Shown: positions 7,701 through 15,428 of the stretch, piece by piece | Numbering within the stretch: position 1 is the first letter of the stretch | Layout of the letters: the number at the start of each line of letters is the position of its first letter | Notes under the pieces: generated by a model | The model's database searches: none | The model's input: the letters and a program-made list of their open reading frames with translations, nothing else | What the model was told of the DNA's origin: nothing | Origin: a virus | DNA length: 25,041 nucleotides | IMG/VR virus record: IMGVR_UViG_3300001970_000082 | Location: 1 to 25,041 of that record | Direction: 5' to 3' (one strand) | Program-made: the position numbers and the translations under genes

Positions 7701-10106
7701 ATGAGCACGGTTTGGCTCATCAAGGCAGAACCCTACGACCCGGCATCGTCGGGCACTGTCGAAGTGCTTTGGTCGCTTGGGTCAAAAACGCCCAAGTATG
7801 ACGGGAAGCATTGGCCCGCGAGATTAATTGAGCCGCCTCAAATCTCCGCACGATTGTTTGAGCGCGATCAGGTACTAAGCGGCGGATCGTTTGGCGCCTC
7901 TGCGCCGCTCCGAGTCGCCATCGGCGAAGGCGGCGATGACGACGATTGGCGCACCTACAATTGGGAAGGCCGCGACATCACCATCTATCGCGGCGAAGAA
8001 GGCGATGCGTTCGGATCGTTCACAACGCTTGTCACGACGACTGTCCAAGAGGTCCGCTGGTCTCGCAGCGTGTTCGAGGTGAGGCTGGGGAACTTTTTGG
8101 AGCGATTGCGGCAGCCGGTGGCGCTTTCTCGGTATGCGGGGACGGGCTCGGACGAAGGCGGTGCGGACCTGAAGAACAAGCCGAAGCCGCGCGCGTTTGG
8201 GAAGGTTAAAGCCGCTGAGCCTGTCCTGGTTGACGAGCAAGCGCTCGTCTATCAAATCAATGACGGAGAAGTTGGCGGGATTGATGCTGTGTATTCGGCG
8301 GCTCGCAAGCTGACGTTCAAATCGGATACCTCAAACCTTTATCAGTTCGCGCCCGTTCGACAGCAGGTAGAACTATCGACCTATCAAGCCAACGGATCAT
8401 TTTCTCGCAATGGGTTGCATTACTACAACATAGATAGTGGGAATGTAAATCACTTTGCTTTGACGCGACCCTTCGACTGGCTCACAGCGCAACTGCGTTC
8501 GTCAATTTCGCTTTCTGTGGTGGTGCCCGGCATTATTTCGCCAGCTACGGCTGACGTAGCCATATCAAAGGACGGAGATGTCTTATTCATTGTGGCATAC
8601 GGGCCGAGCGGTGGGTACGTATACGGGGTCACCTTGGACTTCAACTATCAGTTAAATGAAGTATTCGGGCCCGCGGCAAGCTATGACTTCACGGCGCAGG
8701 AACCGTACAGAACAACATACAGCGACTTCCGTACGGTCCGCGTGTCGAATGATGGCACAAAGCTCCTCTTCATGAGGGTTGGTGGAGTCGTCGGCATCCC
8801 GACGACGCCGACAACATCGTACACTATTTTTCAGTTTGAAATGTCAACTTCTCTTGATGTTAGCACGATGAGCTACACGGCAGGAGATTTTATCAGTCCG
8901 GGTTCTTTTGGGTCTTATATATCCTATGATGGAGCTTTCGCGTTTGACCTATCGCCCGACGAGCTTACGATGTTCATCCACTTTGCAGATGGGAGTATTT
9001 TTTCCAATTATGGCATCACAGAGGTGTCACTGTCCGCAGCGTCCGACATCACGGGCTCTAACGCTCTTGTGACTCAGGACCAGTTTATCCCTCGCTCCTT
9101 GTTGAGGCCGAGCGGCGGATTCACAGTTGTGACCAACGCTTCCAGCGACATGACTGGGTTCTTGTTTGGCTCATTCCCTACTCAAGGCGGGGCTGTCGGG
9201 GGCATTGTAGAAATTCGCCTGCCTTCTGGCGACACTGCCGATGGAATCACCGGAGTGGTCAATGTTAACGAATACGTCACGAACGAAAGCGATGGCACCT
9301 TGATGGTGAGCGCCGTCCCCTCCGGCGTTATCCACGTCGACCTATCCACGTCAGGCGGCGACCTGGATACGTCAATCCTCTATAGCACGCCCGGCGCGAT
9401 TATTGAGCAGCTTTTGTTGCAGGAGCTGGACGCTGGCGACCTTGACTCCACCTCTTTCACGCAAATCGAAACCGACATCAATGACGACATCGGTTATTAC
9501 ATTGGCACAGAAAGCAAAACCATAGGGGAGTCTGTGGTCGATATTGCCCGTAGCGTTGGCGCTGCGATTCGGCCAAACAAAAACGGGAAGATAGGTATAG
9601 CTCAAGTTAAAATCGGCACGCCCGTTACAATCATAAACGAGTCAGACATTCTAGAGGGATCGTTTCGGAGGATTGAAGCACCTGACCGAGTATGGAAGGC
9701 CCGCGTCGGGTATGAATACAACTGGCGGCCGCTGCTAGGCTCTGAGGTGGATGTTGACCGTGCAGATTCGACTGACGTTCAACGGTTGCGAGTCGAGCAA
9801 CGCGAGGAATCCAGCGAAACGTCCAGCATCCAGACCGAAAGCCTCACTACGCGCGAGCGATCATACACGGGGTATTATGCGGATAGCGCGGACGCTTCGG
9901 CTGAGGCGGCGCGGCGCGTTACGCTACTCGGAGAAAAGCGAGACATCTATCGCTTCGACTTGAAAGGGCAGTCTTTCACGCGCCAGGTTGGTGAAACGGT
10001 TACGCTAATTCATCCCGACACGCGCACCCCGGCCGGACTCGATTGCATTGTGTCAAGCGTCGAAGAAAGAGGCGACGGCGAAACAAGGCTAGAGGTCTGG
10101 GGCTGA
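7701..10106 (+). CDS. tail hub / tip-like protein with inserted beta-propeller-like section
   Basis: This 801-residue protein follows the tape measure, where distal tail and hub proteins are encoded. ATG 7701 has GAGG nearby upstream. Three sections can be seen. Residues about 1-215 are beta-rich and probably dock to the tail end. Residues about 230-520 contain repeated strands with DG or DE turns (SKDGDVLFIVAY, SNDGTKLLFMRV, SPDELTMFIHF), as in beta-propellers. Residues about 550-801 resemble hub/tip domains of gpJ-type proteins (GESVVDIARSVGAAIRPNKNGKIG, later RVGYEYNWRPL, end FDLKGQSFTRQVGETVTLIHP). The middle section is visibly richer in A/T than the flanks, suggesting separate acquisition. 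A role in host contact for the propeller is inference. Confidence 0.65.
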   Translation: MSTVWLIKAEPYDPASSGTVEVLWSLGSKTPKYDGKHWPARLIEPPQISARLFERDQVLSGGSFGASAPLRVAIGEGGDDDDWRTYNWEGRDITIYRGEEGDAFGSFTTLVTTTVQEVRWSRSVFEVRLGNFLERLRQPVALSRYAGTGSDEGGADLKNKPKPRAFGKVKAAEPVLVDEQALVYQINDGEVGGIDAVYSAARKLTFKSDTSNLYQFAPVRQQVELSTYQANGSFSRNGLHYYNIDSGNVNHFALTRPFDWLTAQLRSSISLSVVVPGIISPATADVAISKDGDVLFIVAYGPSGGYVYGVTLDFNYQLNEVFGPAASYDFTAQEPYRTTYSDFRTVRVSNDGTKLLFMRVGGVVGIPTTPTTSYTIFQFEMSTSLDVSTMSYTAGDFISPGSFGSYISYDGAFAFDLSPDELTMFIHFADGSIFSNYGITEVSLSAASDITGSNALVTQDQFIPRSLLRPSGGFTVVTNASSDMTGFLFGSFPTQGGAVGGIVEIRLPSGDTADGITGVVNVNEYVTNESDGTLMVSAVPSGVIHVDLSTSGGDLDTSILYSTPGAIIEQLLLQELDAGDLDSTSFTQIETDINDDIGYYIGTESKTIGESVVDIARSVGAAIRPNKNGKIGIAQVKIGTPVTIINESDILEGSFRRIEAPDRVWKARVGYEYNWRPLLGSEVDVDRADSTDVQRLRVEQREESSETSSIQTESLTTRERSYTGYYADSADASAEAARRVTLLGEKRDIYRFDLKGQSFTRQVGETVTLIHPDTRTPAGLDCIVSSVEERGDGETRLEVWG

Positions 10107-10133
10107 TGCGCACCGAGAGCGAGACAAACGCAC

Positions 10134-10922
10134 ATGGCTAACCTCCTGATAGGCTGGTCCGACTGGGGCGATGTCGCGACCATTGACGAAGTGTCTGCCG
10201 AGACCACGAGCTTCGAGGGAACGCAGGTTCAGGCGACGCAGCCGACCGACTATTGGGAGGCGGTCAGCTCGACGCCTTACATCGTCTTTGACCGTGGTAG
10301 CGCGCAGACTTTCAACGTCGTGGCCGCGCTGTTCACGAACATGGCGAGCGGCGACACATGGCGTGTGCGTACAGCCGACACCAAGGCAGGTCTCACGTCC
10401 GCCCCGGACTACGATTCCGGCTCTGTGTCCTTCCGCGTCGCAGGCGATGACGACACTTGGGATCGGCACCACGGCTTGATCTACCGCAGCGCGGGCGAGA
10501 CGAACCGTTGGGTACGCATCGACTTCTCCGTCGCAGGCGGAACGCTCGAATGCGGGCGAATCATCATCGGTAACCTGTTCCAACCGACCAGCAATGACAG
10601 CTATGGCCGCGCGTTCGGGCCGCAGGACCCGAGCGATAAATCGCGCACAGATGGCGGTGCGCTGATTGCGGATGACCGCACGCCGTTCTTGACAGCAGAC
10701 GTGCGCTTGAGATTTCTATCTGAATCCGAGGCTTACGGTTCCGTGTTTGATCTGTTCCGGCGCCGTGGCACCCGAAATGACGTGCTGTTTATCGGAGACC
10801 CGGAAGAGTCGACCTATCTGATGCAGCAGATCATCTACGGCCAAGTCACGCGGCTTCGGCCGCTGTCTCTGCCTCAGTTTGGACGGTATGAGGCGCGGTT
10901 GACCATCGAAGAAATGCTCTAA
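10134..10922 (+). CDS. minor tail protein, probably at the tail tip
   Basis: This 262-residue beta-rich protein has no membrane segment or enzymatic motif and is the last + strand gene of the tail block. The middle section (FDRGSAQTFNVVAALFTNM ... RWVRIDFSV) looks like a jelly-roll or discoidin-like carbohydrate-binding fold. The C-terminal part (LRFLSESEAYGSVFDLFRRRG ... YGQVTRLRPLSLPQFGRYEARLTIEE) looks like a structural domain that assembles with other tail proteins. I do not know its family name. It could be a short receptor-binding protein, because no other tail fibre gene follows in this window. It ends tail to tail with the lipoprotein gene, overlapping it by 4 bp. Confidence 0.55.
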   Translation: MANLLIGWSDWGDVATIDEVSAETTSFEGTQVQATQPTDYWEAVSSTPYIVFDRGSAQTFNVVAALFTNMASGDTWRVRTADTKAGLTSAPDYDSGSVSFRVAGDDDTWDRHHGLIYRSAGETNRWVRIDFSVAGGTLECGRIIIGNLFQPTSNDSYGRAFGPQDPSDKSRTDGGALIADDRTPFLTADVRLRFLSESEAYGSVFDLFRRRGTRNDVLFIGDPEESTYLMQQIIYGQVTRLRPLSLPQFGRYEARLTIEEML

Positions 10923-11272
10923 TCCTCAACGTGGCCGGGCCCGCAAACTGCGTGCGTCATTTCGTGGATGATGAGCCCGATAGCGGCTTTATCTGATCGG
11001 CTGCGTGGGAGCACCGCATGAGCGATGTTTTGCTCACGGTCATACCAGCCCGTTAAATTGCCGTGTGGATTCCACGTCTCGCCTCCTCCAGCTGCTCGCC
11101 GCGCTTGCGCCACTCCATTAGAGTGCGGATGCAGGCGCACCGTCAGATTGACGGGGCTTGTGGCGCAGCTATTCGTGAGCGGGGTGGTGGTCGTGGCGTA
11201 AGGGTCAACGCTCGCGCAACCTGCAAGCGCGGCAAAACCTGCCGTGACTAGAAAGGTTCTCATCTTGCTCAT
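10919..11272 (-). CDS. small lipoprotein with HExxH metallopeptidase-like motif
   Basis: The 117-residue product begins MSKMRTFLVTAGFAALAGC, a basic start, hydrophobic core and lipobox (LAGC), so Cys should be lipidated and the protein anchored in the outer membrane or periplasm. Near the C-terminus stands LIIHEMTHAVCGPGH, an HExxH zinc motif followed by a Gly and a further His with HExxHxxxGxxH spacing. Similar short lipoproteins with HExxH and a third His are found in proteobacterial phages and prophages. ATG 11272 gives the best distance to AGAGG; ATG 11278 is the alternative. It may act on the host envelope in lysis, exclusion or entry, but this is inference. A zincin-type fold in so short a protein is not assured. 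Confidence 0.65.
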   Translation of the reverse strand: MSKMRTFLVTAGFAALAGCASVDPYATTTTPLTNSCATSPVNLTVRLHPHSNGVAQARRAAGGGETWNPHGNLTGWYDREQNIAHAVLPRSRSDKAAIGLIIHEMTHAVCGPGHVED

Positions 11273-11506
11273 TTGCATGATCCTCTGTAGTTGTAGGCGC
11301 CCCGTTCTCGCCGGGGCCACACGGACAGAGCCTGACTAACGGCTAGGCTCGCGCCTTGACTATCCCCTCGACCCACCGAGGTTAAGAGCGTCGCCGGAGG
11401 AAATCGCCATCTCTGTCTGCGGGTGTTATGCCGACCGCCCGCTGCGGCCCCCCGTATTAGCCCCCGGGGGAGGGTGAGGATCTAAGATTCGACCAAAGGC
11501 AACCCC
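11273..11506. other. intergenic gap between lipoprotein and block 2 genes
   Basis: This 234-bp gap has no open frame with coding character on either strand. It contains the palindrome CCCCCGGGGG near 11463-11472 and the run GCGGCCCCCCG just before it. A TTGACT hexamer on the + strand near 11356 has no proper -10 partner. The gap separates genes read in the same (-) direction, so it could hold the lipoprotein promoter or the end signal of the cluster to the right. I cannot point to either with confidence. Confidence 0.3.
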
Positions 11507-11809
11507 TCACCATTTCATCGTCGCCATGCGCCAGGCCATCGCGCGCTCGCGCTTGCGTCGCCAATACAGCTCGCGCCTGTAGGCTCGGCGCTTAGTCCAC
11601 GCCTCGCCTCTCCTGACCGGCTTGGCGCCAGATAGGCATCCGCAGGACGTGGCAATCCCGGCGCGCAGGTTTCGTCCGACCCTCGATACCTGGACGCCAC
11701 AATCGCACCGGCAGCGCCAGCGTGCGCGGCCGTGAGCAGTGGCGCCGTCGCGTTCGAGAACGATCAGGGCGCCGAAGCGATGGCCGGTTAGGTCGATGGG
11801 TTTAGGCAT
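11507..11809 (-). CDS. small Cys-rich protein, paralog of the next gene
   Basis: This 100-residue protein begins with IDLTGHRFGALIVLERDG and then has RWRCRCDCGVQVSRVGRNLRAG and TSCGCLSG. The pattern (IDLTGqRFG..., CxCDCG, SCGCL) is widespread in phage genomes, alone or in front of HNH or AP2-type DNA-binding domains, and is thought to bind zinc and nucleic acid. The C-terminal part is strongly basic (many Arg) and ends MKW. It matches the neighbour at 11843-12214 over the first 60 residues and in the final MKW, so the two arose by duplication. No nuclease motif is present. A DNA- or RNA-binding role is inference. Confidence 0.7.
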   Translation of the reverse strand: MPKPIDLTGHRFGALIVLERDGATAHGRARWRCRCDCGVQVSRVGRNLRAGIATSCGCLSGAKPVRRGEAWTKRRAYRRELYWRRKRERAMAWRMATMKW

Positions 11810-11842
11810 CTTGTCCGGTCCTGGGTTTTCATCACTTCGCCA

Positions 11843-12214
11843 TCACCACTTCATCCGGGCGAGGTTGACCGTGGCGGCATCGACACCAGGCTCGACCTTG
11901 CTGCGCTGTCGCTTCTCCGATGAGTGCTTCCCTTTTCGGCACGAGTTGCACACGCGCCCGTATTCGCCGTCATACTCTGGCTTCGGGCGAAACGCTCCGC
12001 ATTTCTGGCACTTGCGCTCTCGCCTGGATTCGCGGAACAGACAGCCGCATGATCGTGTATCCCCGACGCGGAGCGACTGACTCATCACTAGCGCCTCAGC
12101 CCCGCAGTCGCAGAGGCAGTGCCATTGCGCCTCGCCTCGGTCGGTGTTCGGGCCTCGGCGGGTTACGGACAGGCGCCCGAATCGCTGGCCGGTCAGGTCG
12201 ATCAGTCGGGCCAT
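11843..12214 (-). CDS. Cys-rich IDLTG-type protein with additional zinc ribbon
   Basis: This 123-residue protein has the same first module as its neighbour (IDLTGQRFGRLSVTRRG, CLCDCG, RSCGCL). It is followed by a second cysteine set, CQKCGAFRPKPEYDGEYG then VCNSC, which looks like a small zinc ribbon of the type found in homing-endonuclease-related phage proteins. The tail ends ARMKW, recalling TMKW of the neighbour. The start shares a base with the stop of the preceding gene (TAATG). There is no HNH catalytic motif, so if it derives from a homing nuclease the catalytic part has been lost. Nucleic acid binding is inferred. Confidence 0.7.
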   Translation of the reverse strand: MARLIDLTGQRFGRLSVTRRGPNTDRGEAQWHCLCDCGAEALVMSQSLRVGDTRSCGCLFRESRRERKCQKCGAFRPKPEYDGEYGRVCNSCRKGKHSSEKRQRSKVEPGVDAATVNLARMKW

Positions 12215-12468
12215 TACTTCGCCTCAACCATCGCCCGCTGCGCCCCTTCACGCGCCTGTCGAATGGCATCCTCGGGCGACGACGCCCAGCCCCACCAGCG
12301 ATACTCCGTCAGCGCCAGGTACGGCTCCGGCGTTTTCTTGGCGAGCTCGGTCCGGTCCCATCCGTCGCGCAGCATGGGCGGGGCTTGTCTCGACAGCGGA
12401 GCGCTCGCAGCAGAGGGCTTGATGAAAACGCCGTCGCCATTGGTGGGGACGGAGACGTAGTAGATCAT
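12214..12468 (-). CDS. hypothetical protein
   Basis: I do not recognise this 84-residue soluble protein. It starts at 12468 with AAGGAAA a few bases upstream, and its TAA overlaps the next ATG. Visible are a beta-like start (MIYYVSVPTNGDGVFIKPS) and a C-terminal WWGWASSPEDAIRQAREGAQRAMVEA, an aromatic patch followed by an amphipathic helix. The layout of strands then helix recalls small phage accessory proteins with a double-stranded-RNA-binding-like or HicB-like fold, but this is only a resemblance. Confidence 0.65.
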   Translation of the reverse strand: MIYYVSVPTNGDGVFIKPSAASAPLSRQAPPMLRDGWDRTELAKKTPEPYLALTEYRWWGWASSPEDAIRQAREGAQRAMVEAK

Positions 12469-12505
12469 TGGTGTTTCCTTTGGTCAGGGTTATCAGGGAC
12501 GAGGG

Positions 12506-12715
12506 TCAGAATCTTGGGTCGGGATTGTCGGCCAACTCAGCCGCCAGCATCACGCCCGCCCGGATGGCGCGGTGGGCCGTGTGCCCGGCGTTCAGGCGAG
12601 CCAGTGCCTGCGCCTGAGCGAGCACGATATGGGTCGGGTGCGCGCCGAGGGTGCGGGCCTTGCGGGCGACGATGGCGCGGACGGCTTCGTGGCGGGTGAG
12701 GGTGATGTTGTTCAT
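12506..12715 (-). CDS. small helical hypothetical protein
   Basis: This 69-residue, almost wholly helical, Ala-rich and basic protein (LTRHEAVRAIVARKARTLGAH, LAQAQALARLNAGHT) has no known family to me. The ATG at 12715 overlaps the upstream TGA by 4 bp (ATGA), so it is coupled to the preceding gene. It lacks Cys and membrane segments. Confidence 0.6.
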   Translation of the reverse strand: MNNITLTRHEAVRAIVARKARTLGAHPTHIVLAQAQALARLNAGHTAHRAIRAGVMLAAELADNPDPRF

Positions 12716-12960
12716 GCGGATGCCTCCGTGTTCATGTACTCGTCGTGCACGCGCGCTGCGTTCTCGATCGACAGCACCGCGCGCAGCCTATCGGCGGGCT
12801 TCACACCGCGCATCGCTGCGTGCGTGTTGGCGCGCATGATTTCGTAGTCGCGGAACGTGTCCGCCGAGATTTCGCCAGCCAGCCGCTGCTCGAATGCGCG
12901 GGCGTACCCGCGCTGTCGATTCTGCTGGCCGGGCTCCAGATACCAGGGTTGGCGGTTCAT
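12712..12960 (-). CDS. hypothetical protein
   Basis: This 82-residue protein has a polar, helical composition (ARAFEQRLAGEISADTFRDY; RLRAVLSIENAARVHDEYM). The start is three bases after the upstream stop, and the end overlaps the next start. No motif is recognised. The alternation of charged helices suggests a small binding protein, but no role can be given. Confidence 0.62.
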   Translation of the reverse strand: MNRQPWYLEPGQQNRQRGYARAFEQRLAGEISADTFRDYEIMRANTHAAMRGVKPADRLRAVLSIENAARVHDEYMNTEASA

Positions 12961-12963
12961 TTG

Positions 12964-13218
12964 TCAGTACCCCATCATTCGTGCGGCGATTGCGGCGGAT
13001 GCCTTGGCGGCGGCAAGCGTGGGCCGGTATCCGCCTCTTCGCATAACCGTGCGGCCTTCTTCATCGATAGCCGCCCAAATGCCCCACGACCAAGGACGCA
13101 AATCGCCATCAAGCCCGCCGTCGTCATAGCAGACGATGGCTTGATAGACGCCACACGGCAGAATCACATCTGCCGCGTATTCGCTCTCGTTCTGGGTTGC
13201 CGTCCAATTTAGTCGCAT
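12964..13218 (-). CDS. hypothetical protein, first gene of the block 2 cluster
   Basis: This 84-residue protein starts at 13218 with a GAGAGGGAAG ribosome site just upstream. It is the first gene leftward from the divergent region. It has beta-like strands (YQAIVCYDDGG, SWGIWAAIDEEGRTV), then a helix (TLAAAKASAAIAARMMG). The arrangement of strands followed by a helix is like 12214-12468, so the two may be distant relatives. Function is unknown. Confidence 0.65.
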   Translation of the reverse strand: MRLNWTATQNESEYAADVILPCGVYQAIVCYDDGGLDGDLRPWSWGIWAAIDEEGRTVMRRGGYRPTLAAAKASAAIAARMMGY

Positions 13219-13393
13219 CTTCCTTCCCTCTCAACGCAGCCCCATCGGCCACACTCCGAACTCTACCAGCCCCGCCGCCCCCGTCTAGCAAAATCGACCA
13301 GAATCCGATCACGACCCGACGAACGGTAGGCTATCCGCTCAGTGGCGCTGTGGTACGGTTAGCGTCCCGACAATGGCATAGGGACTAAGAGCC
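13219..13393. promoter_or_regulatory. divergent intergenic region, expected to hold two promoters
   Basis: This 175-bp gap lies between a leftward and a rightward gene cluster, so transcription should start here in both directions. I looked for sigma-70-like boxes and found no pair with good sequence and spacing on either strand. Part of the region is A/T-richer (around 13286-13310). Phage-specific or activator-dependent promoters are possible. The ribosome site is clear only on the leftward side. Confidence 0.4.
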
Positions 13394-13720
13394 ATGACCC
13401 TACCCGACGACCTGAGCGACCGCATACCCGTGGCGAAGATGCCGCCCTTTGACGAGGACTGGGGAGAGGACTGGGGGCCAGACCCCGCTCCGTCCTCTCC
13501 AGACCCCATCAACCCGCCGCACTACGCACAGGGCGACATCGAGTGCATCGACGCCATGCGCGCGTGCTCGACGCGAGAGGAGTATGAAGGGCACTTGCGC
13601 CTGACCGCGCTCAAGTACATCTGGAGGCTGCGGGACAAGGGGTCGGCGGTCGAGAATGCGGAGAAGGCGCAGTGGTATCTGGCGAGGTTGGTTGAGAGTT
13701 TGGGGTCCGACAATGCGTGA
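13394..13720 (+). CDS. DUF3310 family protein
   Basis: This 108-residue protein has an acidic, Pro-rich N-terminal third. It is followed by the DUF3310 signature INPPHYAQGDIECIDAM, then LTALKYIWRLRDKG and VENAEKAQWYLARLVE. To my knowledge this family includes T7 gp1.7, described as a nucleotide kinase-like protein, so a nucleotide-related role is possible. The match supports the family and not the activity. The 3' end overlaps the helicase start by 8 bp. Confidence 0.82.
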   Translation: MTLPDDLSDRIPVAKMPPFDEDWGEDWGPDPAPSSPDPINPPHYAQGDIECIDAMRACSTREEYEGHLRLTALKYIWRLRDKGSAVENAEKAQWYLARLVESLGSDNA

Positions 13721-15413
13721 AGATTATCAAGCCTTCGTCGCCGGCAAGGCATTCAAGGAAGTGCTCGCCGGGTTCACGCCATCGGCCATTGACGCCCCGC
13801 TGTTTGACTTCCAGCGCGCTATTGTCGAATGGGCTTGCCGCCGTGGGCGCGCCGCTATCTTCGCAAACACGGGCCTTGGCAAGACGGCCATGCAGACGAC
13901 GTGGGCGCGGCTTGTTTCCGAGCACGAATCTCGTCCCGTCCTGATCGTCGCGCCGCTGTGCGTTGCGAAGCAAACCGTCAGCGAGGCGGCAAAGTTCGGC
14001 CATGACGTGCGATACGTCCGGTCGATGCCTGCCGATCCGATTGGCCTCTACGTCACGAATTACGAGATGCTGGACGAGTTCGATCCGGCTGCATTCGCAG
14101 GGATCGTGCTGGACGAGTCGAGCATCCTGAAGAACCGCGACGGAAAGACCCGGCAGCGCATCATCCAAGGATGGCGAGAGGTTCCGTATCGGTTGTCCTG
14201 CACCGCCACCCCGTCCCCGAATGACTACATGGAACTCGGGAATCAGGCTGAGTTTCTGGGCGTGATGGGCATGGACGAAATGCTCGCCATGTTCTTCACG
14301 CACGACGGCGGCGACACGTCCAAGTGGCGGCTCAAGGGCCACGGGCGTCGCAAGTTCTGGGAATGGATGGCGACTTGGGCGGTCACGATCCGCTCGCCTG
14401 CTGATCTTGGCTTTGATGCGTCGGGCTACGATCTGCCGCCGCTCAACATGCACGAGCATTCTGTCCCGACGAATTACGGCGACGAGCTGTTCCCGTCGAT
14501 TGCGCAGACGCTTTCAGAAAGGCGCGAGGCGAAAAAGGAAACGCTAGAAGCCCGCGTCGCCAAGGTTGCCGAGAAGGTGGCTGCCGAGTCGTCTGAGCCG
14601 TGGCTTGTCTGGTGCCACACGAACGATGAAAGCGCGGCGCTGTGCGCGGCGATCCCAGGCGCGGTTGAGGTCAAGGGTGCTGACAGCATCGACCAGAAAG
14701 AGCGTGCCATTGAGGGATTTCTCGAAGGATCGGTGCGCGTGCTGGTCACGAAACCGAGCATCGCCGGGATGGGGCTCAACCTTCAGCACTGCGCGCGCAT
14801 GGCATTTGTCGGGCTGGATGACTCGTTCGAGCAAATGTATCAGGCCGTCCGGCGTTGCTGGCGCTTCGGCCAGAGTCGCCCCGTTGATGTGCATATCGTG
14901 ACGGCCGACAGCCTCGGCGCGATCAAGGCAAACGTCGAACGCAAGGAACAACAAATGCAGGAAATGCAGGCGAGCATGGTCGAGCACATGCGCGCATTCA
15001 TGGATAAGGAGGTGCGAGGCGTGAGCAGCGAGAAAAGCGAATATGTGCGCGACGTGGCAGAAGGCGAGGGCTGGACGCTGCACCTTGGGGACTGCGTAGA
15101 CGTGCTGTCCGAGCAGCCGGATGCAAGCGTCGGATACACGGTGTTTTCCCCGCCGTTTGCCAGCCTCTACACCTACAGCAACTCTGACTTTGATATGGGG
15201 AACGTCCGCGACGATAACGAGTTCGCGCAGCAGTTTCGGTTTCTCGTGGACGAGCTGTTCCGCGTCACGATGCCGGGGCGCTTGCTTTCGTTTCACTGCA
15301 TGAACCTGCCGACGAGCAAAGCGCGCGATGGTTACATCGGCGTCCGCGACTTCCGTGGCGAACTGATCAGAATGTTCGAGACGGCGGGCTGGATTTTCCA
15401 TTCCGAGGTCTGA
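13713..15413 (+). CDS. SNF2-type helicase fused to N-terminal part of a DNA methyltransferase, ended by in-frame TGA
   Basis: This 566-residue product starts at ATG 13713 (GGGG about eight bases before); an in-frame start at 13656 is unlikely. The helicase motifs are in order: Walker A TGLGKT (about 53-58), LDESS (134-138), SCTATP (162-167), and a C-terminal lobe ending in QAVRRCWRFGQ, typical of SNF2-like SF2 helicases. From about residue 450 a methyltransferase begins (WTLHLGDCVDVL), with catalytic motif IV as SPPF (about 479-482). The frame then meets TGA at 15411-15413 and continues open with the missing half. Helicase-methyltransferase fusions are known in phages. They may methylate DNA while moving on it, possibly to escape restriction. 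As written, this piece has the catalytic motif but not the SAM-binding motif. Confidence 0.85.
   Translation: MREDYQAFVAGKAFKEVLAGFTPSAIDAPLFDFQRAIVEWACRRGRAAIFANTGLGKTAMQTTWARLVSEHESRPVLIVAPLCVAKQTVSEAAKFGHDVRYVRSMPADPIGLYVTNYEMLDEFDPAAFAGIVLDESSILKNRDGKTRQRIIQGWREVPYRLSCTATPSPNDYMELGNQAEFLGVMGMDEMLAMFFTHDGGDTSKWRLKGHGRRKFWEWMATWAVTIRSPADLGFDASGYDLPPLNMHEHSVPTNYGDELFPSIAQTLSERREAKKETLEARVAKVAEKVAAESSEPWLVWCHTNDESAALCAAIPGAVEVKGADSIDQKERAIEGFLEGSVRVLVTKPSIAGMGLNLQHCARMAFVGLDDSFEQMYQAVRRCWRFGQSRPVDVHIVTADSLGAIKANVERKEQQMQEMQASMVEHMRAFMDKEVRGVSSEKSEYVRDVAEGEGWTLHLGDCVDVLSEQPDASVGYTVFSPPFASLYTYSNSDFDMGNVRDDNEFAQQFRFLVDELFRVTMPGRLLSFHCMNLPTSKARDGYIGVRDFRGELIRMFETAGWIFHSEV
15411..15413 (+). other. 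in-frame TGA inside the helicase-methyltransferase gene
   Basis: The codons around it read GAG GTC TGA ATT TGG AAA GAC CCC GTG. The frame is the same before and after, and protein similarity to this methyltransferase type runs through it: HSEV, then IWKDPV.AMQRTKALGLLHK. In full-length relatives as I recall them a sense codon, often Cys, stands here, one base away from TGA. It may be a nonsense mutation, a sequence error, a split gene with restart at GTG 15429 (GGAAAG lies between), or stop readthrough. Confidence 0.8.
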
Positions 15414-15428
15414 ATTTGGAAAGACCCC

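Noticed and set aside
13219-13393. Specific sigma-70 promoters in the divergent gap
   Set aside because: No -35/-10 pair of adequate match and spacing found on either strand. Only the region is reported.
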